This document shows, piece after piece, positions 51,675-60,587 of a DNA stretch of 64,000 nt. The notes under the pieces are model-generated. The model saw only the letters and a list, made by a program, of their open reading frames with translations. It was not told the origin of the DNA and ran no database searches. Source of the stretch: Hymenobacter chitinivorans DSM 11115 (GTDB lineage: Bacteria; Bacteroidota; Bacteroidia; Cytophagales; Hymenobacteraceae); assembly GCF_002797555.1 (NCBI RefSeq), contig NZ_PGFA01000001.1, positions 682,001 through 746,000 of the forward strand. Direction: 5' to 3'. How positions within the stretch are numbered: the stretch's first letter is position 1; every line of letters starts with the position of its first letter. Both the position numbers and the translations under genes were made by a program.

Positions 51675-51869
51675 CCTGTCCTTGCGAGCAGCGCGAAGCC
51701 ATCAGTCCGCTGAAATTACTACGCCCTCAAAAGTAAAAAGCCCCTTACTACGCGCGGTAGTAAGGGGCTTTCTGGTAAAAGAGCGTTGGTCACCAGCAGA
51801 GGACGGATTGCTTCGGCTCACGCCTCGCAAGGACACATTCCCCACATTCAACCACATTTCTCACATTAA
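51675..51869. repeat. Dispersed nested-palindrome element, copy D
   Basis: Left arm GTCCTTGCGAGCAGCGCGAA (51679-51698) and following CCATCAGTCCGC; right arm GCAGAGGACGGATTGCTTCG with CGCCTCGCAAGGAC (51796-51834). The core is a perfect 15-bp stem AAAGCCCCTTACTAC / GTAGTAAGGGGCTTT (51737-51751, 51757-51771). The right flank has CACATTC/CCCACATTCAACCACATTT words like copy B. It fills the gap between two convergent genes. Confidence 0.85.
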
Positions 51870-51872
51870 CGG

Positions 51873-52775
51873 CTACTTGGCTTTCTTGGCCTGGGCAATC
51901 AGCTCGTCGTTCATCTTGGCGTAGTCGGTGTTCTTGGCTTCTACCGCCAGCTTCTTCGACTGCTCGGCGGCCGTGGTAGCGCCCTTGTAGTCCTTCATCT
52001 TCAGCCGGATTTTGGCCTCGGTGTGCACGTTCCAGAACTTAGGGTCCTTCTCGTTGGCTTTCTGAATCCAGGCCAGGGCCTGCTTCATGTCCTTGTCGTT
52101 GTCGAGGTAGTAGACGGCGGCGGCGGCGTAGTCGTTGGCACTCACGTTGCTGCCTTTAATGACCTTCTCGTCAATCTGGGCCATTACCTTGCTGTCCACG
52201 TCCGTCGTGATTTTGAACTTGGCGCTGGTCAGTTCCCACTGCATGTCCACGTTGGCCGTGGAGGGCGTCAGGTCCGAGAAGTTGATGGTGAACGTCTCGA
52301 CTTTATTGGCCAGCTTGAGGGGCTTGGCCGAAATCCGGGCTACGTCGTCGGCGGCTTTAAAGCCCGCCACGTCGGCCCCCTGCTTGGTGTTCTTGCTGAG
52401 CACCACCGTCCAGATGGTTTTGCCCGGAATGGTGTAGAGGCCGTATTCGCCGGCCGGAATCTTCTTGCCTTCCAGAATCACGTCATCCGAAAACTTGATG
52501 GTCGTGGTTTGGTTGGCCCCGGTGCGCCAGCGCTTGGCGTAAGGCACCACGGCCTTGGTGGTGGAGTCGCCGAAAATAGCCCGGCCCTTGGCGCTGGGAC
52601 GGGAGTAGGTGATGGTAATGTCGGTGAGGCCCACGCGCTGGGTGACAGTGCTTTTGGGGCTGGCCGCCGGCGTGCTAATCTGGGCCGAGGCGGCGCCGCT
52701 CAGCAGCAGGCCACTCACGAGCAGGGTCGCACCCAGGGTGCGGGAAGAGGACTTCAGCAGAGAAGTAGAGAGCAT
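51873..52775 (-). CDS. Secreted DUF2911 protein
   Basis: Protein of 300 aa with a signal peptide (LGATLLVSGLLLSGAASAQ). The DUF2911 domain (about residues 35-180) is unmistakable: VTQRVGLTDITITYSRPSAK, then FGDSTTKAVVPYAKRWRTGA, then GKKIPAGEYGLYTIPGKTIW and KNTKQ. The C-terminal third has helical repeats resembling TPR-type units (ALAWIQKANEKDPKFWNVHT and AKIRLKMKDYKGATTAAEQS). The role of the family is unknown. Confidence 0.94.
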   Translation of the reverse strand: MLSTSLLKSSSRTLGATLLVSGLLLSGAASAQISTPAASPKSTVTQRVGLTDITITYSRPSAKGRAIFGDSTTKAVVPYAKRWRTGANQTTTIKFSDDVILEGKKIPAGEYGLYTIPGKTIWTVVLSKNTKQGADVAGFKAADDVARISAKPLKLANKVETFTINFSDLTPSTANVDMQWELTSAKFKITTDVDSKVMAQIDEKVIKGSNVSANDYAAAAVYYLDNDKDMKQALAWIQKANEKDPKFWNVHTEAKIRLKMKDYKGATTAAEQSKKLAVEAKNTDYAKMNDELIAQAKKAK

Positions 52776-52895
52776 AAAGAGGGGATTGTGGAGGTTAGAC
52801 CGGGTAAAAATAGGGAAATCTGCTACACCAAGGGCCTTTTGAAGTCAGGATTTGCTAAAAATATTGGCGCAGGGTGCTCATTGGGTTGGCCGGGC

Positions 52896-53429
52896 TTAGG
52901 CCTCGTGCTGCGCAATGGCCTGGGCCATCAGCAGCTCCCGCACGTCGGCTAGGGAGGTGGGGGCGGGCAGGCAGCGCAGGTCGAGGTAGTAGCAGGCGGC
53001 CTCGGTGGGGTAGAGCAGCAGCCAGTGGGGCTCCACCCACACCGCTTTGCGGATGGCCGACCAGTGCAGGGAAAACTGGACTAGCTCACTCTGGCCCTGC
53101 AGCTCGTTGGGCAGCAGCGTGTACACCATGCTACGGCTGAGTCCGGCGCGGCTTTTTTCGTAGCCCCGCCGCAGCAGCCAGCGCACAAATTGCCCGCGGC
53201 CCACCAGGAAGGCCAGGCCCGCCGCCAGTAGTACCGGGTTGGTCCAGGAGGTGAGCTGCCAGGAATTCTGGCCCAGGGTATAAACAACACTAATGGCCAG
53301 CAGCGTGAGGGCACCGCCGAGCAGCCAATTGCTGCGGCGGGTGCTCATGCGCTGGTTCCACAGCCGGTAATTAATCGAAACGTAGTCGGCCGGGGATAAG
53401 GTAACCGGCCGTAAAGTGATGCTGGGCAT
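52896..53429 (-). CDS. YcxB-like membrane protein, copy 2
   Basis: Protein of 177 aa from ATG 53429 (MPSITLRPVTLS). Two helices close together (about residues 35-75: LLGGALTLLAISVVYTLG, then TNPVLLAAGLAFLVG) are followed by the YcxB-like PH-type domain: FSLHWSAIRKAVWVEPHWLL and TEAACYYLDLRCLPAPTSL. The family function is unknown. It is 14 bp after the stop of the adjacent paralogue, in one operon with the ExbD-like gene. Confidence 0.82.
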   Translation of the reverse strand: MPSITLRPVTLSPADYVSINYRLWNQRMSTRRSNWLLGGALTLLAISVVYTLGQNSWQLTSWTNPVLLAAGLAFLVGRGQFVRWLLRRGYEKSRAGLSRSMVYTLLPNELQGQSELVQFSLHWSAIRKAVWVEPHWLLLYPTEAACYYLDLRCLPAPTSLADVRELLMAQAIAQHEA

Positions 53430-53443
53430 AGCGGCAAAGATGC

Positions 53444-54001
53444 TTATTCGGCTGCCGCACCCGGCTTGGGCAGCAGGGCCAGCACCTGCTCGGCCGTGGC
53501 CGGCGCCTGCACCAGGGCCAGGTTCAGGTAGTAGCACTGCTCGACGGAAGTATAGAGTAAGACCCAGCCCGGCACCTGCTGAATGCTGTAGAACTCAACC
53601 CACCGGAAAAAGCGCGAACTGCCGCCCTGCGTAATCCTAACGCCGGGCGGCTCAACGGTAAAGCCGGTGGCCTGCTGCTGACTGGGCAACTGCCGGTACG
53701 CCCGGTGGTATTCCCACCACTGGTAGGCCAGGCCCAGCACGCTGGAAACCGTAACCAGGACCACCCAGCTCACCCAGGCGCGCGGCCGGAACCAAAAGCC
53801 GAGGGCCGCGCCGGTTGCTACTATGGCGGCCCAGCGCTGCACTTTCACTTTCCACGGGTCGGAGGTAGCCGGCCGGGGCTCCCGCTTCTCGTCGGGGTAG
53901 CGCCGCCGCTGCTGCTCCTGGTGGATGGCCTGGAACTCGGCGAAGGAAACGGCGCAGGGCGCTACCTCAATAGACGTCGCGAATAGGGCAGGCCCGGCCA
54001 T
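53444..54001 (-). CDS. YcxB-like membrane protein, copy 1
   Basis: Protein of 185 aa from ATG 54001 (MAGPALFATSIE). Layout as in the next gene: an N-terminal arm, here longer and charged (HQEQQRRRYPDEKREPRP), two helices (WAAIVATGAALGFWF and VSWVVLVTVSSVLGLAY), then the YcxB-like strand region RFFRWVEFYSIQQVPGWVLL and SVEQCYYLNLALVQAPATAE. The ExbD-like gene ends 7 bp upstream. Function unknown. Confidence 0.82.
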   Translation of the reverse strand: MAGPALFATSIEVAPCAVSFAEFQAIHQEQQRRRYPDEKREPRPATSDPWKVKVQRWAAIVATGAALGFWFRPRAWVSWVVLVTVSSVLGLAYQWWEYHRAYRQLPSQQQATGFTVEPPGVRITQGGSSRFFRWVEFYSIQQVPGWVLLYTSVEQCYYLNLALVQAPATAEQVLALLPKPGAAAE

Positions 54002-54008
54002 TACGGAA

Positions 54009-54647
54009 TTACTGATAGTTGACAACGAAGTCGAAGCGGTTGATGCCCTGATTTTGCAATACACGCATGATCTGCCTTACCCGCGCAAAGGATAAGCGCG
54101 CATCGGCCCGGATGCGAAAGTGTGGACAGATTCCAGCGCTAAAGTAGGAAGGCGAATACAAAGTCACATACAGGTTAGAACTAGCCACAATGTATTCGGA
54201 AAGCTGGTCGTTGCCGGGTGCCACGGGAATACCCACGGCGTAGTCTCGTCGTTGGGTTGGCGATGCCGAAAGCCACGCGGGTAGCTGCTCGATGCTCTGG
54301 CTTAAAAAGGGAAGCTGCCCCAGTTGCTGCAGTTCCGCAGCGGTGAATGATATACCGTGCTGGCGCGCGACATACTGAACCAGAGAGGTTTGCGTCAATG
54401 AATCGGTTTCTAGATACGCCCGATTCTGCGCGTCCAGGGAAATAATGATGGGAGGATTATCAAGGAGGATGCAGGTCGGTGGTTGACCGTACGTAAGAGG
54501 AAGCTGTACCGGTGGAGTCGCACTGCGTAAGGGCCCGGAAGAAGCCAATAGAAGGCATAAACTCAGGGCAATGCCAGTCAGGGCCGCCATCTCAAGCGAA
54601 ACCCGGAAGCTCGTGCGACGAGTATGGTAAGCAGCGCTGTTGGCCAT
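54009..54647 (-). CDS. ExbD/TolR-like biopolymer transport protein, orphan
   Basis: Protein of 212 aa: a short cytoplasmic N-terminus, one helix (MAALTGIALSLCLLLASSG), then a periplasmic domain. The ExbD-type strand appears as PIIISLDAQNRAYLETDSL and the C-terminal helix-strand as LSFARVRQIMRVLQNQGINRFDFVVN. The usual intramembrane Asp near the helix start (family xDVxxxLLI) is not evident, which would matter for proton use. There is no ExbB/TolQ next to it; the following genes are two YcxB-like proteins. Confidence 0.7.
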   Translation of the reverse strand: MANSAAYHTRRTSFRVSLEMAALTGIALSLCLLLASSGPLRSATPPVQLPLTYGQPPTCILLDNPPIIISLDAQNRAYLETDSLTQTSLVQYVARQHGISFTAAELQQLGQLPFLSQSIEQLPAWLSASPTQRRDYAVGIPVAPGNDQLSEYIVASSNLYVTLYSPSYFSAGICPHFRIRADARLSFARVRQIMRVLQNQGINRFDFVVNYQ

Positions 54648-54749
54648 AGTTTAGAAGAGAAGCCAATTAAGGTAACAATAAGCACCGCAAATCGAAAAGG
54701 CGAAGCCCAAGCCTCGCCTTTTGATTATTCGATAATACCCTGCCGCAGG

Positions 54750-56585
54750 CTAGCTTACCTCCAGCTGCAGCTTCAGCAAATTCGCGTAGAGCCCGTTTTC
54801 ACTGTGGCTGAGCTCGTCGTGGCTACCTTGCTCCACGATGCGGCCCCCGTCGATAACCAGGATCTTGTCGACTTTGCGAATAGTGCTCAGACGGTGGGCA
54901 ATGATGATGCTGGTGCGGTTCTGCATGAGTTCATCCATGGCGCTTTGCACCAGCTTCTCGCTCTCGGAGTCGAGGGCGGAGGTGGCTTCGTCCAGAATCA
55001 GGATGGCGGGGTTTTTCAGAATGGCCCTCGCAATGGCAATGCGCTGCCGCTGCCCGCCCGAGAGCTTCACGCCCCGCTCCCCGACCACCGTGTCGAGGCC
55101 TTCGGGGAAGGTCGACACGAACTGCCAGGCATTGGCCTTGCGCGCGGCGGCCTCGATTTCCTCGTCGGTAGCGTCGGTTTTGCCATAGGCAATGTTCTCC
55201 CGGATAGAGCCGCCGAAGAGCAGGGTTTCCTGGGGCACGATGCCAATGTGGCGGCGCAGCTCGGTCAGGTCGTAGAGCTGCAGGTCGCGGCCATCGACGA
55301 GGATTTTGCCCCCGCTGAGCTCGTAGAACTGCATGAGCAGCTGCACGATGGTGCTTTTGCCCGCCCCGCTGGGGCCGACCAGGGCAATTTTCTCCCCGGC
55401 CTGAATGTCGAAGTCGATGTTCTTGAGCACCGGCAAATCGGGGCGGGTAGGGTAGCTGAAGGCCACGTTGCGGTACTCAATGTCGCCGCGCACCTGCAAG
55501 GGGGCCGTGCCCGCCACCCGGGGCCGGTGGGTGGGCTCACTGGGCTCATCGAGGATTTCCAGAATCCGCTCGGAGGCGCCCAGCGTGCTTTGCACCTTGC
55601 CGTACAACTCGCCCAGGCCACCCACGGAAGCTCCGATGAAGATGGTGTAGAGGGCAAAGGAAGTCAGGTCGCCGATGGTCATTTGGCCGGCCGCTACCAG
55701 GGAAGCCGCCCGCCACAGCACCAGGATGATGCCGCCAAACAAACCGATGATGACAAACGAGACGAAGCCGCCCCGGTAGAGGTTGCTGCGCAGGGCCGCC
55801 TGCACGGTTTTGGTCAAAGACGACGTGTAGCGCCGGGTTTCGAACTGCTCGTTGGTAAAGGCCTTCACCGTGTTGATGCCCTGCAGAGTTTCTTCCACGA
55901 TGACGTTGGTTTTGGCCAGCTCATCCTGGGTGGCCTTGGCCAGCACCCGGATTTTGCGCCCGAATACCATGGCCACCAGCACGATGGGTGGAAAGGTGAG
56001 CAGCATAAACAAGGACAGCTTCACCGACACGAGCATGATGAACGTGACGCCCACGATGAGCGTGGTGACCTGGCGGAACAGCTCGGCTAGGGTCAGCGAG
56101 AAGGAGTCCTGAATCTGGCCCACGTCGGAAGTGATGCGCGAAGTAATGGCGCCCACCCGGTTTTTCTCGAAGTAGGGAATCGGTAGGCTCACGAACTTGG
56201 CGTAGAGGGCCTGCCGAATGTCGCGCACGGTGTACTCACTGACCTGGGTAAAGAGCCAGATACGGCCAAACGAGAACAGGCCCTGCAGCAGAATCACGGC
56301 AAACAGGCCCAGGGCAATCTGGTTGATGCTGACCGTCAGGCCGTTGGGCAATACGAAGGGCTTGCCGTTGGCCGTGTCGGTGAGCTTGCCAATCACCCAG
56401 GGAAAGCACATGGTGGTGGCGCTGGACAAGGCCAGCAGCAGCAGCCCGACGATAAACTTGGCGCGGTAGGGCAGCACGTAGCGGAAAATCCGCAGGCCGT
56501 GCCGGAAGCTTTCCTTGGTTATTTTCTTCTTGGGCACGTCCGGATCAAGGGTCGTGCCGCTGGTATTCATTCCACTTCTGGCCAT
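54750..56585 (-). CDS. ABC exporter, fused permease and ATPase (type IV, MsbA-like)
   Basis: Half-size ABC exporter of 611 aa that should work as a homodimer. The six-helix permease domain (about residues 30-330) includes FLVGLLL-type first helix and the coupling loop near RVGAITSRITSDVGQIQDSF. The ATPase domain shows Walker A (VGPSGAGKST), signature (KLSGGQRQRIAIARAIL), Walker B (ILILDEATSALD) and switch His (IIIAHRLSTI). ATG 56585 or 56570 may be used; both precede a polar tail. The substrate is unknown; lipid or drug export is usual. Confidence 0.94.
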   Translation of the reverse strand: MARSGMNTSGTTLDPDVPKKKITKESFRHGLRIFRYVLPYRAKFIVGLLLLALSSATTMCFPWVIGKLTDTANGKPFVLPNGLTVSINQIALGLFAVILLQGLFSFGRIWLFTQVSEYTVRDIRQALYAKFVSLPIPYFEKNRVGAITSRITSDVGQIQDSFSLTLAELFRQVTTLIVGVTFIMLVSVKLSLFMLLTFPPIVLVAMVFGRKIRVLAKATQDELAKTNVIVEETLQGINTVKAFTNEQFETRRYTSSLTKTVQAALRSNLYRGGFVSFVIIGLFGGIILVLWRAASLVAAGQMTIGDLTSFALYTIFIGASVGGLGELYGKVQSTLGASERILEILDEPSEPTHRPRVAGTAPLQVRGDIEYRNVAFSYPTRPDLPVLKNIDFDIQAGEKIALVGPSGAGKSTIVQLLMQFYELSGGKILVDGRDLQLYDLTELRRHIGIVPQETLLFGGSIRENIAYGKTDATDEEIEAAARKANAWQFVSTFPEGLDTVVGERGVKLSGGQRQRIAIARAILKNPAILILDEATSALDSESEKLVQSAMDELMQNRTSIIIAHRLSTIRKVDKILVIDGGRIVEQGSHDELSHSENGLYANLLKLQLEVS

Positions 56586-56595
56586 TCTGGGTATT

Positions 56596-56689
56596 TAGTG
56601 CCTGGTGCGTAGGGCCTGGTGCGTAGCGTAGGGCATGGAGCGGGTGCCAGCACCCATACAACCCGCTACAAACCAAACACTAGGCACTA
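56596..56689. repeat. Intergenic palindrome with three nested arms
   Basis: TAGTGCCTGGTG (56596-56607) with CACTAGGCACTA (56678-56689), 11 of 12; AGCGGGT (56639-56645) with ACCCGCT (56661-56667); and GGGTGC/GCACCC (56642-56655). It lies upstream of the ABC exporter and downstream of the TonB-C gene, and contains GTGCGTAGGG direct repeats. Confidence 0.65.
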
Positions 56690-56706
56690 CTAGCTAAACA
56701 TATTTC

Positions 56707-57195
56707 TTACTCAAACTTCGTTTTGCCCTGTTCCACCTTTAGCGTGCTGGCGTCGCCAAACGGGACGGGCAGCTGCACCTGGATGGGCACGGGCTGGCCC
56801 TTGCGGGTGGCGGGCTTCCAGGCCGGCATCAGCGCGAGCACACGCAGGGCTTCGGCGTCGCACTCGGGGCTGAGGCTTTTCACTACGCTCGGGCTGGTTA
56901 CCCGGCCCTCGGCGCTGATGGTGAAGCTGGTGAGCACCGTGCCGGTAACCTTACTGACGCGGGCGGCTTCCGGATACTTTACATTCTCTTGAAAAAAGCG
57001 GCTCAGGGCCGGGGCCCCGCCCACGTACTGCGGGGGCACGTCGGGGCGGTTGGCGGCCGGGCGGGCCTGGGCCTGCATCCGGCCGGGCTTAAGCACAATG
57101 GGCTGCTGGGCCGGGGCTGGCTGCTGGGCCTGAACCCGCCCGGCCGAGCCCAGGGTCAAACCTAGGGCCAGGAAGATGAAGAAAAGATGTTTCAT
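56707..57195 (-). CDS. TonB C-terminal domain (energy transducer-like) secreted protein
   Basis: Protein of 162 aa from ATG 57195 with a signal peptide (FFIFLALGLTLGSAGRVQAQ). After a Pro/Ala/Gln-rich segment the TonB C-terminal domain is seen: YPEAARVSKVTGTVLTSFTI, then EGRVTSPSVVKSLSPECDAE and ALRVLALMPAWKPATRKGQP. It lacks the long spacer and uncleaved helix of true TonB, so it is probably periplasmic and may not couple to ExbBD. The minus-strand TACCTTTG box lies about 60 bp upstream. Confidence 0.88.
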   Translation of the reverse strand: MKHLFFIFLALGLTLGSAGRVQAQQPAPAQQPIVLKPGRMQAQARPAANRPDVPPQYVGGAPALSRFFQENVKYPEAARVSKVTGTVLTSFTISAEGRVTSPSVVKSLSPECDAEALRVLALMPAWKPATRKGQPVPIQVQLPVPFGDASTLKVEQGKTKFE

Positions 57196-57256
57196 GGAAG
57201 CAAGGCGCCGAAAAACTGCCTGGTTAGGAAAGCACAAGCCGGCGGCGGGAGGCCCG

Positions 57257-57264
57257 CAAAGGTA
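57257..57264 (-). promoter_or_regulatory. -7 box (TACCTTTG) of the TonB-C gene
   Basis: An exact TAnnTTTG match on the minus strand (57264-57257), giving a leader of about 55 bases to the ATG at 57195. No -33 TTTG is visible at 19-21 bp. Confidence 0.45.
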
Positions 57265-57309
57265 CGCACGGAAAGCCCATGCCCGCGGCTTCTGCTTAAA
57301 CAACCTGGG

Positions 57310-58788
57310 CTAGGCAGGGTTCAATTCGGCGGCGGGCTGGCGCGAAATTGCCAGCAGGCCCAGGAAGGTCAGCAGGCCGTTGACGAGCAGAATCTCGAAG
57401 CCGAACTCGTAGCCCCCCAGCCAGGCCTTGGAGTTGGCGTTGAGCACGTAGCAGAACACCGGCGGCCAGGCGCACATCCAGGGTACGAACCGGTCGTGGA
57501 GCTGGCGACGGGTAAAGATGCCGAAGCTGAAGAGGCCCAGCAGCGGCCCGTAGGTGTAGCCGGCGGCTTTGAAGACGGCCGAAATCAGGCTCTGGTCGTT
57601 GAGCAGGCGGAAGATGAGGATGATAATGACCAGCACCACCGTGAACATGAGGTGGGTGCGCTGGCGCAGCACGCGCTGCCGCTGTTCGGGGTATTTGCTG
57701 ATGGTCAGGAAGTCGACGCAGAAGGAGGTGGTCAGGGCCGTCAGGGCGGAGTCGGCGGAGGAGTACGTTACGGCAATGATGCCCAGGATGAAGACGATGC
57801 CGGCAAAGAGGGAGAAGTGCTCGGTGGCCAGCAGCGGGAAGACGTCGTCGCCGATGACCTTACCGGCGGCATTCACGGGCAGGGTAATGCCCTTGGCGGC
57901 GGCGTACTGGTAGAGCAGCACGCCCAGGGAGAGGAAGAGCACGTTGACCGGCACCAGGATGAGGGCAAACCAGAACATGTTCTTCTGGGCGTCGCCCAGG
58001 GAGCGGCAGCTCAGGTTCTTCTGCATCAGGTCCTGGTCGAGGCCGGTCATGACGATGGTGATGAACATGCCGGAAATGAACTGGGTCCAGAACTTGCGCG
58101 AGTCGGTCCACTCCCAGAAGAACACCTGCGACATCTCCGAGTCGCGCACGGTTTGGATAACCTGCTTGAAACCCAGGTTGAGTTCGTCGGAAATGAGGTA
58201 GACCGAGATGCCCACCGAGGTGAGCATGGCCAGGGTCTGGAAGGTGTCGGTCCAGAGGATGGTTTTGAGGCCCCCGCGGAAGGTGTAGAGGTAAATGAGC
58301 AGGATGCTGACGGCCACCGTGACGGCGAAGGGCACGCCCAGGTCGTCGAAGACGGCCACTTGCAGCACGCCGGCCACCACGTAGAGGCGCAGGGCCGCCC
58401 CGATGGCGCGCGAAATCAGGAACAGGGCCGCCCCGGTCTTGTAGCTCCAGAAGCCGAAGCGCTGCTCGAGGTAGGTGTAGATGCTGACCAGGTTGAGCCG
58501 ATAATACAGCGGCAACAGCACGGTGCCGATAACGAGGTAGCCCACCAGATAGCCCATAACGACGGCCATGTAGCTCCAGGCCTGGGCTTTGACCATGCCC
58601 GGCACCGAAATAAAGGACACGCCCGAGAGCGAAGTGCCAATCATGGCGAAGGCCACCATGTACCAGGGCACGTTGCGGTTGGCCACGAAAAAGCTGGCGC
58701 TGGTGGCTTTGCGCGAGGTGAGCAGGGCAATGACGATAAGGATGGTGAAGTAGCCGGCAATCAGGCTCAGAACCAGGGTAGGGGACAT
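57310..58788 (-). CDS. Sodium:solute symporter (SSF family), second
   Basis: Na+-coupled transporter of 492 aa starting at ATG 58788 (MSPTLVLSLIAGYF). The N-terminal region shows SASFFVANRNVPWYMVAFAM followed by GTSLSGVSFISVPGMV; the signature helix near residue 150 contains RAIGAALRLYVVAGVLQ. The sodium-site helix is GIIAVTYSSADSALTALTTS near residue 325. Thirteen helices fit the family and there is no long insert, unlike the symporter at 49971. It has no small upstream partner. Substrate unknown. Confidence 0.93.
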   Translation of the reverse strand: MSPTLVLSLIAGYFTILIVIALLTSRKATSASFFVANRNVPWYMVAFAMIGTSLSGVSFISVPGMVKAQAWSYMAVVMGYLVGYLVIGTVLLPLYYRLNLVSIYTYLEQRFGFWSYKTGAALFLISRAIGAALRLYVVAGVLQVAVFDDLGVPFAVTVAVSILLIYLYTFRGGLKTILWTDTFQTLAMLTSVGISVYLISDELNLGFKQVIQTVRDSEMSQVFFWEWTDSRKFWTQFISGMFITIVMTGLDQDLMQKNLSCRSLGDAQKNMFWFALILVPVNVLFLSLGVLLYQYAAAKGITLPVNAAGKVIGDDVFPLLATEHFSLFAGIVFILGIIAVTYSSADSALTALTTSFCVDFLTISKYPEQRQRVLRQRTHLMFTVVLVIIILIFRLLNDQSLISAVFKAAGYTYGPLLGLFSFGIFTRRQLHDRFVPWMCAWPPVFCYVLNANSKAWLGGYEFGFEILLVNGLLTFLGLLAISRQPAAELNPA

Positions 58789-59113
58789 AACGGGCAGCAA
58801 ATGGAGGGGTAAAGATACGCCGCCGGCCGGGACTGGCGGGAAAAGATGCGGAGTCGGCGAGTATTTTGGATAAAAACCAGATTGAAGCCGGTAGTAAGAC
58901 CCGGGGAAGATGGCGGGGAGATGGCTAGAAGGTCTAAGCTTTTTCCAAGGTAGGCGGCGGGAAGGCAGTTAGGTTGTTTTTGGATTCTGACGGGACTATG
59001 CTAAGTGCGGCCAAAAGGCGGGCAGGGGCCCTATTTATAGGCGGCGGATGATGCGAAGCCGGTGGAGTTTGGGTAGCTTTGTTACCTGTTGAATGGCTAA
59101 GCGTCTGACTACT
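58789..59113. other. Divergent gap with -7 boxes
   Basis: On the plus strand TAGCTTTG (59074-59081) is an exact TAnnTTTG match 33 bp before the ATG of the T9SS gene, which argues for the start at 59114, not the upstream ATG at 59093. On the minus strand TATCTTTA (58817-58810) lies 22 bp before the symporter start. Otherwise nothing is recognised. Confidence 0.5.
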
Positions 59114-60511
59114 ATGAAGAAACAGCTACTACTTTTGAGCTTCGGCTTTCTTGGCGGCGGGCTCGCGCGGGCCCAGACGGCCCCAGTGCTGGCCAAGTCT
59201 CTCGACCAAGCGCAAGTGGAGGCGGTAAGGGTCCGCGCCGCCGGGCAGCAGCCCCGCCGCATGAGTAGCTACAGCTGGGACGCGGCTACCCGCCGCTGGT
59301 CGTTGGCCGCGACGGTGGGCACTTACGCCTACAGTAGCCTGGGCAAGCCGACGCTGGTGCAGTTTGCCGACTCGGCTACGCAGCGGCCCCAGGCGCGCTT
59401 CACCTACGCCTACGACGGAGCCGGTAACCAGACGGCTTCCCAGTACGAAACCTGGTCGGGCAGTGCCTGGAGCATCATGAACCGCACCCTGACCTCTTAC
59501 AACAGCCACAGCCAGCAAACCGAATACGTGGCCCAGGACTGGGTAAATGGGGCCTGGGTGAATACCTACCGGACCATAAACCAGTACGACGCCCACGACC
59601 ACCAAGTGTTGTATGAGGTGTTTGTGTGGGAAAACAGCGCCTGGCAGCAGACCTACGGCTCCCGGACGGCGGTGACCTACACGCCGGTCGGGGCTGTGCA
59701 GCAGGAAACGGAGGAAGTCTGGAGCGCAACGACCAAGACCTACCAGGTAAGCTACCGGCGGCAGTATAACTACGCCGCGCCCACGGACCTGTACTACAGC
59801 GCGCAGGTGTCGCAGCAGTGGACAAACGGCGCTTTCGTGAATACGCAACGCACCATCAACATCGTGCGCGACGTTCGGAACCGCATTATCTACTCCGAAC
59901 TGGAATCCTGGTTGGGCAGTGGCTGGGGCCCCGACAACCGGACTCGAATAGTGTATCAGCCCAACGGCAGCTACCAGATGGTGCTGGAGCGGTACGGTTA
60001 CCCGCAGTCGGGGTGGAATCTGGGCTGGCGCTCTACCATGCTCTACGATGACTTCGGCAACCAGCTGGCCTTTACGTATGAAGAATGGAGCGGCCAAGGC
60101 TGGAGGCTGGAGCAGGGCGAGCAGCACGAGTTGCGTTACAACCCTATGAACGACGTGGTGCGCGAGGTGCGCCAGCACTTCGACTCGATGAGTAAAACCT
60201 ACGTCTATCAGTACAAATACTTTTTCAGCGACTTTCAGAGCGTCACGTTGAGCGTGCAGCCCAACGCTGCCCTGGCCGCCCAGACCCAGCTGTATCCTAA
60301 CCCGACGACGGGCTTGGTCACGCTGGAGCTGCCGGGCCTGCGGGAAGCTACGCCGGCCGAAGTGGTCAATGGGCTGGGCCAAGTAGTGCAGCGCGTAGTG
60401 CTCCAGCCGGGCCGGATGCACCTCGATTTGAGCGGCCAGCCCGCCGGGCTTTACACCGTGCAGCTGCGCACCAGCGCGGGTTTGGTGGTGAAGAAAGTGG
60501 TACGGCAATAA
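59114..60511 (+). CDS. T9SS-exported protein with about eight Trp-anchored repeats
   Basis: Secreted protein of 465 aa; signal peptide MKKQLLLLSFGFLGGGLARA. From about residue 40 to 365 it holds some eight imperfect repeats of 28-40 residues, each with a W....W pair and a following YD/YN turn, for example ETWSGSAWSIMNRTLTSYN, then DWVNGAWVNTYRTINQYDAH and EEWSGQGWRLEQGEQHELRY. This resembles YD/RHS-like beta repeats. The last 75 residues are a T9SS type A sorting domain (QLYPNPTTGLVTLELPGL to PAGLYTVQL, ending VKKVVRQ). It is probably displayed on or released from the cell surface. Function unknown. Confidence 0.88.
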   Translation: MKKQLLLLSFGFLGGGLARAQTAPVLAKSLDQAQVEAVRVRAAGQQPRRMSSYSWDAATRRWSLAATVGTYAYSSLGKPTLVQFADSATQRPQARFTYAYDGAGNQTASQYETWSGSAWSIMNRTLTSYNSHSQQTEYVAQDWVNGAWVNTYRTINQYDAHDHQVLYEVFVWENSAWQQTYGSRTAVTYTPVGAVQQETEEVWSATTKTYQVSYRRQYNYAAPTDLYYSAQVSQQWTNGAFVNTQRTINIVRDVRNRIIYSELESWLGSGWGPDNRTRIVYQPNGSYQMVLERYGYPQSGWNLGWRSTMLYDDFGNQLAFTYEEWSGQGWRLEQGEQHELRYNPMNDVVREVRQHFDSMSKTYVYQYKYFFSDFQSVTLSVQPNAALAAQTQLYPNPTTGLVTLELPGLREATPAEVVNGLGQVVQRVVLQPGRMHLDLSGQPAGLYTVQLRTSAGLVVKKVVRQ

Positions 60512-60535
60512 CGAACCGACAGCTCATCTGAAACT

Positions 60536-60575
60536 AAAAGGCCGGCTCACGCAACGTGGGCCGGCCTTTTTTGGG
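60536..60575. terminator. Bidirectional terminator, T9SS protein and MBL hydrolase
   Basis: AAAAGGCCGGC (60536-60546) pairs with GCCGGCCTTTT (60560-60570), with an inner CAC/GTG, then TT. It lies between two convergent genes. Confidence 0.9.
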
Positions 60576-60587
60576 GGTACGGCTACA

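Noticed and set aside
57187..58812. Plus-strand open frame of 541 codons over the second symporter
   Set aside because: Antisense frame, Gly/Gln/Asp/His-rich; the symporter on the other strand is well supported.
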